Shown here piece by piece: positions 60,454-64,000 of a stretch of DNA of 64,000 nucleotides (positions are counted from its first letter, which is position 1; each line of letters opens with the position of its first letter). The position numbers and the translations under genes were made by a program. Source of the DNA: JAXMCI01 sp046349435. Lineage in GTDB: Bacteria > Pseudomonadota > Alphaproteobacteria > Dongiales > Dongiaceae. The notes below the pieces were generated by a model. The model saw only the letters and a list, made by a program, of their open reading frames with translations, did no database searches and was not told the origin of the DNA. Location of the stretch: positions 177,180 through 241,179 of the forward strand of contig JAXMCI010000006.1 in NCBI GenBank assembly GCA_046349435.1. The letters run 5' to 3'.

Positions 60454-62877
60454 ATGAAGCGTGGCGGAGCGGGATCGCGCGGGCGCCGCTGGCTGCGCCG
60501 CGGTCTGCTCGGGCTGGCGGGACTGCTGGTGCTGCTCCTGGCGGCGGCCGGCGGCGCCTGGCTCTGGCTCAGCGGCTCATTGCCGCAGACCACCGGCACG
60601 GTCGCGATCGCCGGCCTCGAGGCGCCGGTGCAGCTGATGCGCGACCGCGACGGCATCGTCACGATCCGCGCCGGCAGCGAGCACGACGCCTATCTCGCGC
60701 TCGGCTATGCCCACGCCCAGGACCGGCTGGCGCAGATGGACCTGATGCGCCGGCTCGGCGCCGGGCGGCTCTCCGAGGTGATCGGCGCGGCGACCGTGCC
60801 GATCGACGTCGAGATGCGCACGCTGGGGCTCTACCGCCTGGCCGAGATCGAGATGGAGGCGGCGCCGCCGGAGGTGCAGGCGATCGGCGCCGCCTATGCC
60901 GCCGGGGTCAACGCCTTCCTCGCCGAGGGCCGTACCCTGCCGCTCGAGTTCCAGCTGCTGCGCTATCGGCCGGAGCCGTGGAAGCCGGCCGACTCCCTGG
61001 TCTGGGGCCGGCTGATGGCCTGGCAGCTCAGCGGCAACGCGGCCGACGAGTCGCTGCGCGCGCAGCTCGCCCGGCGGCTGCCGGCCGCGGCGCTGGAGCA
61101 GCTCTGGCCGGCGCTGGCCGGTCCGGCGCCGCGCGCCGACGCCGGCACGGTGCAGCTGGCCGGCAGCGGCCTGCCGCCGCGCTCGCCGCTGCTGACGCCG
61201 AGCCCGGAGGAATCCAACAACTGGGTGGTGGCCGGCAGCCGCACCGCGAGCGGCAAGCCGCTGCTCGCCAACGACCCCCATCTCGGCCTCGCCTTGCCGG
61301 CGCAATGGTACCTGGCGCGGATCGAGACGCCCGGGCTGACGCTGGTCGGCGTCACCGCGCCCGGCGTGCCCTTTCTCGTCATCGGCCACAACGGCAAGGT
61401 CGGCTGGGGCTTCACCACGACGCAGAGCGACACCCAGGACTATTTCGTCGAGAAGCTGCTGCCCGGCGATCCGACCCGCTACCAGACCGCCGACGGGCCC
61501 AGCCTGTTCGACAGCCGCGAGGAGATCGTGCGGGTGCGCGGCGAGGCGGACCGCCGCATCGTTGTGCGGACCACCCAGCACGGGGTGGTGGTCTCCGGTA
61601 CCGGCCTCGCCGAGGGGCTGAAGACCGCGCCCGACGAGGTGCTGGCGCTGGCCTGGACCGGGCTGCGCCCCGACCACGCCACGCCGGTGGCGCTGTGGCG
61701 CATGGGCCATGCCGGAAACGCCGGCGAGTTCCGTTCCGCGCTCAAGGGATTCCACGCACCCCAGCAGAACGTCGTCTATGCCGACCGCGACGGCCATATC
61801 GGCTTCGTCGCCGCCGGGCTGCTGCCGATCCGCCGCGGCCTCGCCGACGGCAGCCAGCAGCCGGTCCCGGGCTGGACCGGCCAGCACGACTGGACCGGCT
61901 TCGTGCCGTTCGAGGCGCTGCCGCAGGAATCGGATCCGCCGCGCGGCTGGATCGCCACCGCCAACAACCGGCTGGTCGGCGACGACTACCCCTACTTCAT
62001 CGCCGGCGACTACGAGGTCGGCTACCGCATCCGGCGCATCCGCGAGCTGCTCGAGGGGCGCAGCGGCCTCACCGCCGACGACATGGCGGCGATGCAGCGC
62101 GACAGCCTGTCGCTGGCCGCCCGCGACCTGCTGCCCCGCCTGCTGCCGGCGCTCGACAGGCTGCCCGACCGGCGCAGCCAGGCGGCGATCGCGCTGCTGC
62201 GCGACTGGACGCTGACGATGGACCGCAACCAGGCGGCGCCGCTGATCTTCGCCGCCTGGGAGCGCGCGCTGCACCGGGCGGTCTTCGCGCCCCGGCTGGG
62301 CGATCTCTACCGCCCGGAGAGCTTCCGCATCGCGCGCGACCTGCAGCGGCTGCTGGTCGGCGAGCCGCCGCCGCTGGCCGGCTGGTGCGACGACTCGGGC
62401 ACGCCGGCGGTCGAGAACTGCGCCGCGCAGGCACGCGCCGCCTTCCTCGTGGCGCTCGACACGCTCGCCGGGCTCTATGGCGACGAGCCCTCGGCCTGGC
62501 GCTGGGGCGCCGCCCATCGCGCGCCCTTCGAGGACCCGCTGCTGGCGCGGCTTCCCGGGGTCGGGCCATGGTTCGCCCTCGACGTCCCGGCCGACGGCGC
62601 CGACGACACGGTGAACCGCGCGGGGTGGCGGCCCGGCGCGCCGCCGGGCCGCTTCCCCGACACGCACGGGCCGTCGATGCGGATGATCCTCGATTTCGCC
62701 GATCTCGACCGCTCGCGCTTCATCGTCGCCGGCGGCCAGTCGGGCAACCTGCTGTCGGCGCACCGCGCCGATCAGGTGGAGCGCTGGCGCGACGGGCGAT
62801 TCCTGACTATCGTCGGCGGCGGCGATGCGGTTCTGACATTGCGTCCCGCGCCGGCCGGAGGACAGGCAGGATCGTGA
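60454..62877 (+). CDS. Penicillin acylase family protein (Ntn hydrolase)
   Basis: An 807-residue exported or membrane-anchored amidase precursor. A hydrophobic anchor at residues 14-40 (LLGLAGLLVLLLAAAGGAWL) follows a basic start. The alpha-chain part contains DAYLALGYAHAQDRLAQMDL. The autoprocessing site is at PSPEESNNWVVAGSRTA, where Ser of SNNW becomes the nucleophile of the beta chain. ANDPHLGLALPAQWY and WGFTTTQSDTQDYF hold the oxyanion and Ca-type residues. Substrates might be N-acyl homoserine lactones or penicillin-like amides. GGAGG lies 10 bases before the ATG, and the threonine lyase gene overlaps the stop (GTGA). Confidence 0.92.
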   Translation: MKRGGAGSRGRRWLRRGLLGLAGLLVLLLAAAGGAWLWLSGSLPQTTGTVAIAGLEAPVQLMRDRDGIVTIRAGSEHDAYLALGYAHAQDRLAQMDLMRRLGAGRLSEVIGAATVPIDVEMRTLGLYRLAEIEMEAAPPEVQAIGAAYAAGVNAFLAEGRTLPLEFQLLRYRPEPWKPADSLVWGRLMAWQLSGNAADESLRAQLARRLPAAALEQLWPALAGPAPRADAGTVQLAGSGLPPRSPLLTPSPEESNNWVVAGSRTASGKPLLANDPHLGLALPAQWYLARIETPGLTLVGVTAPGVPFLVIGHNGKVGWGFTTTQSDTQDYFVEKLLPGDPTRYQTADGPSLFDSREEIVRVRGEADRRIVVRTTQHGVVVSGTGLAEGLKTAPDEVLALAWTGLRPDHATPVALWRMGHAGNAGEFRSALKGFHAPQQNVVYADRDGHIGFVAAGLLPIRRGLADGSQQPVPGWTGQHDWTGFVPFEALPQESDPPRGWIATANNRLVGDDYPYFIAGDYEVGYRIRRIRELLEGRSGLTADDMAAMQRDSLSLAARDLLPRLLPALDRLPDRRSQAAIALLRDWTLTMDRNQAAPLIFAAWERALHRAVFAPRLGDLYRPESFRIARDLQRLLVGEPPPLAGWCDDSGTPAVENCAAQARAAFLVALDTLAGLYGDEPSAWRWGAAHRAPFEDPLLARLPGVGPWFALDVPADGADDTVNRAGWRPGAPPGRFPDTHGPSMRMILDFADLDRSRFIVAGGQSGNLLSAHRADQVERWRDGRFLTIVGGGDAVLTLRPAPAGGQAGS

Positions 62878-64000
62878 GCGTCACCCTCGAGGATGTCCGC
62901 GCCGCGGCCGGACGGCTGGCCGGCCAGGTGGTGCGCACCCCGTCGGTCCCGGCCCGCCGCCTGGCCGAGGGCAGCGGCGCGGCGGCCGTCATCCTCAAGC
63001 TCGAGAACCTGCAATATACCGGCTCGTTCAAGGATCGCGGCGCGCTCAACAAGCTGCTCGGCCTCAGCCGCAACGAGGCCGCGGCCGGCGTCATCGCCAT
63101 GTCGGCCGGCAACCACGCCCAGGGCGTCGCCTACCATGCCAGCCGGCTCGGCATCCCGGCGACCATCGTCATGCCGCGCGGCACGCCCTTCAACAAGGTC
63201 GAGCGGACGCGCAGCTTCGGCGCGCGGGTGATGATCGAGGGCGAGGGCATCGACGCGGCGGCCGAGTTCGCCCGCGACCTCGCCGATCGCGAGGGCCTGA
63301 CCTTCGTCCATCCCTACGACGATCCGGCGATCATCGCCGGCCAGGGCACCATCGCGCTGGAGATGCTGGCCGACGATCCCGAGCTCGACACGCTGCTGGT
63401 GCCGATCGGCGGCGGCGGGCTGATCGCCGGCATCGCCACCGCGGCCCGCGCGCTGAAGCCCGAGCTCGAGGTGGTCGGCGTCGAGGCCGCCCTCTACCCC
63501 TCGATGAGCGACGCGGTGCATCGCCGGCAGCCGAGCTCGGGCGGGCTGACGCTGGCCGAGGGCATCGCGGTCAAGACGCCGGGCGCGCTGACCCGGCCGA
63601 TCATCGAGCGGCTGGTGGCCGACATCCTGCTGGTCGAGGAAGGCGCCATCGAGGGCGCCGTGCACTGCCTGGCCGAGCAGCAGAAGCTGGTCGCCGAGGG
63701 CGCCGGCGCGGCGGGGGTGGCGGCGCTGCAGGCGCATCCCGGGCGCTTCGCCGGCAAGCGCGTCGGCGTCGTCGTCTGCGGCGGCAACATCGATACCCGC
63801 ATGCTGGCCCAGGTGCTGATGCGCGGGCTGGTGCGCGACGGCCGCGTGGTGACGCTGCGGGTCGAGATCTCCGACTCGCCGGGCGTGCTGGGCGCGCTCG
63901 CCCGCACCATCGGCGAGAGCGGCGGCAACATCATCGAGATCCATCACCAGCGGCTGTTCTACGACCTGCCGGTCAAGCGCGCCGAGGTCGACGCGGTGAT
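62874..64000 (+). CDS. Threonine ammonia-lyase with ACT domain (partial, runs off the window)
   Basis: At least 375 residues of a fold II PLP deaminase. The start is a GTG overlapping the acylase stop. The PLP lysine is in YTGSFKDRGALNKLL, and VIAMSAGNHAQGVAYHA plus VPIGGGGLIAGIA are the substrate and phosphate loops. From about residue 323 an ACT regulatory domain starts: VTLRVEISDSPGVLGALART. This is the short form, biosynthetic or catabolic, converting threonine to 2-oxobutanoate. The stop is beyond 64000. Confidence 0.93.
   Translation, partial: MSVTLEDVRAAAGRLAGQVVRTPSVPARRLAEGSGAAAVILKLENLQYTGSFKDRGALNKLLGLSRNEAAAGVIAMSAGNHAQGVAYHASRLGIPATIVMPRGTPFNKVERTRSFGARVMIEGEGIDAAAEFARDLADREGLTFVHPYDDPAIIAGQGTIALEMLADDPELDTLLVPIGGGGLIAGIATAARALKPELEVVGVEAALYPSMSDAVHRRQPSSGGLTLAEGIAVKTPGALTRPIIERLVADILLVEEGAIEGAVHCLAEQQKLVAEGAGAAGVAALQAHPGRFAGKRVGVVVCGGNIDTRMLAQVLMRGLVRDGRVVTLRVEISDSPGVLGALARTIGESGGNIIEIHHQRLFYDLPVKRAEVDAV

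Overview
The window is about 70% GC, with densely packed genes and frequent ATGA/GTGA stop-start overlaps. Gene content and order point to an alphaproteobacterium, probably of Rhodospirillales type: glyA-nrdR-ribD-ribE-ribB-ribH-nusB; bamE divergent from a ubiquinol-cytochrome c chaperone, DUF177, rpmF, plsX, fabH, ihfA, merR block ending near tRNA-Pro(GGG); a MucR regulator; an H+-pyrophosphatase; and a SAM-II riboswitch. The species cannot be named from the sequence. No phage, insertion sequence, CRISPR array or replication origin was seen; this is ordinary chromosome.

Layout. 1-6.8 kb: the tail of a Cys/Met-metabolism enzyme, a glutamine amidotransferase, a DUF6494/polyphosphate glucokinase/PaaK-like ligase operon, a small secreted protein with its own promoter and terminator, PBP4-type dacB, a VOC protein and a HicA-like protein. 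6.9-8.1 kb: tRNA-Pro and a secreted protein of five CVNH repeats. 8.1-13.1 kb: the fatty-acid/ribosome/envelope block. 13.3-18.5 kb: hppA, two tandem DUF2061-containing paralogues (the second interrupted by an in-frame TAG) and an SDR. 18.5-24.1 kb: riboflavin/nusB/nrdR/glyA cluster with a multiply frameshifted ribD and a RibB whose C-terminal RibA-like domain has lost its zinc cysteines. 24.7-30.8 kb: mucR, then a branched-chain amino acid ABC transporter operon.

31-44.4 kb: glutaryl-CoA dehydrogenase, a rhodanese-like protein, a LysE exporter, a zinc-type ArsR/CDF efflux pair with a visible operator, a HisD-like/SDR dehydrogenase pair with altered HisD metal ligands, a taurine/sulfonate/nitrate-type ABC importer, an Fe-type alcohol dehydrogenase, and an acyl-CoA ligase/enoyl-CoA hydratase pair. 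44.4-46.4 kb: two valine-catabolism genes. 47.3-49 kb: metY behind a SAM-II riboswitch, a terminator, a second SAM-II-like element and another terminator-like hairpin. 49-64 kb: flavin reductase, PAP2 protein, a MoaD/ThiS-BNR pair, hemB, cytochrome c, a ferritin-like lipoprotein, phosphate transporter, VOC, a sulfocyanin-like protein without copper ligands, two alpha/beta hydrolases, an ornithine/lysine-type decarboxylase, penicillin acylase and a threonine ammonia-lyase cut by the window edge.

Most of the window is housekeeping or catabolic. The items most worth a second look are the tandem aptamers before metY, the broken ribD, the amber-interrupted DUF2061 paralogue, the ligand-less cupredoxin, the HisD-like enzyme and the five-repeat CVNH protein.
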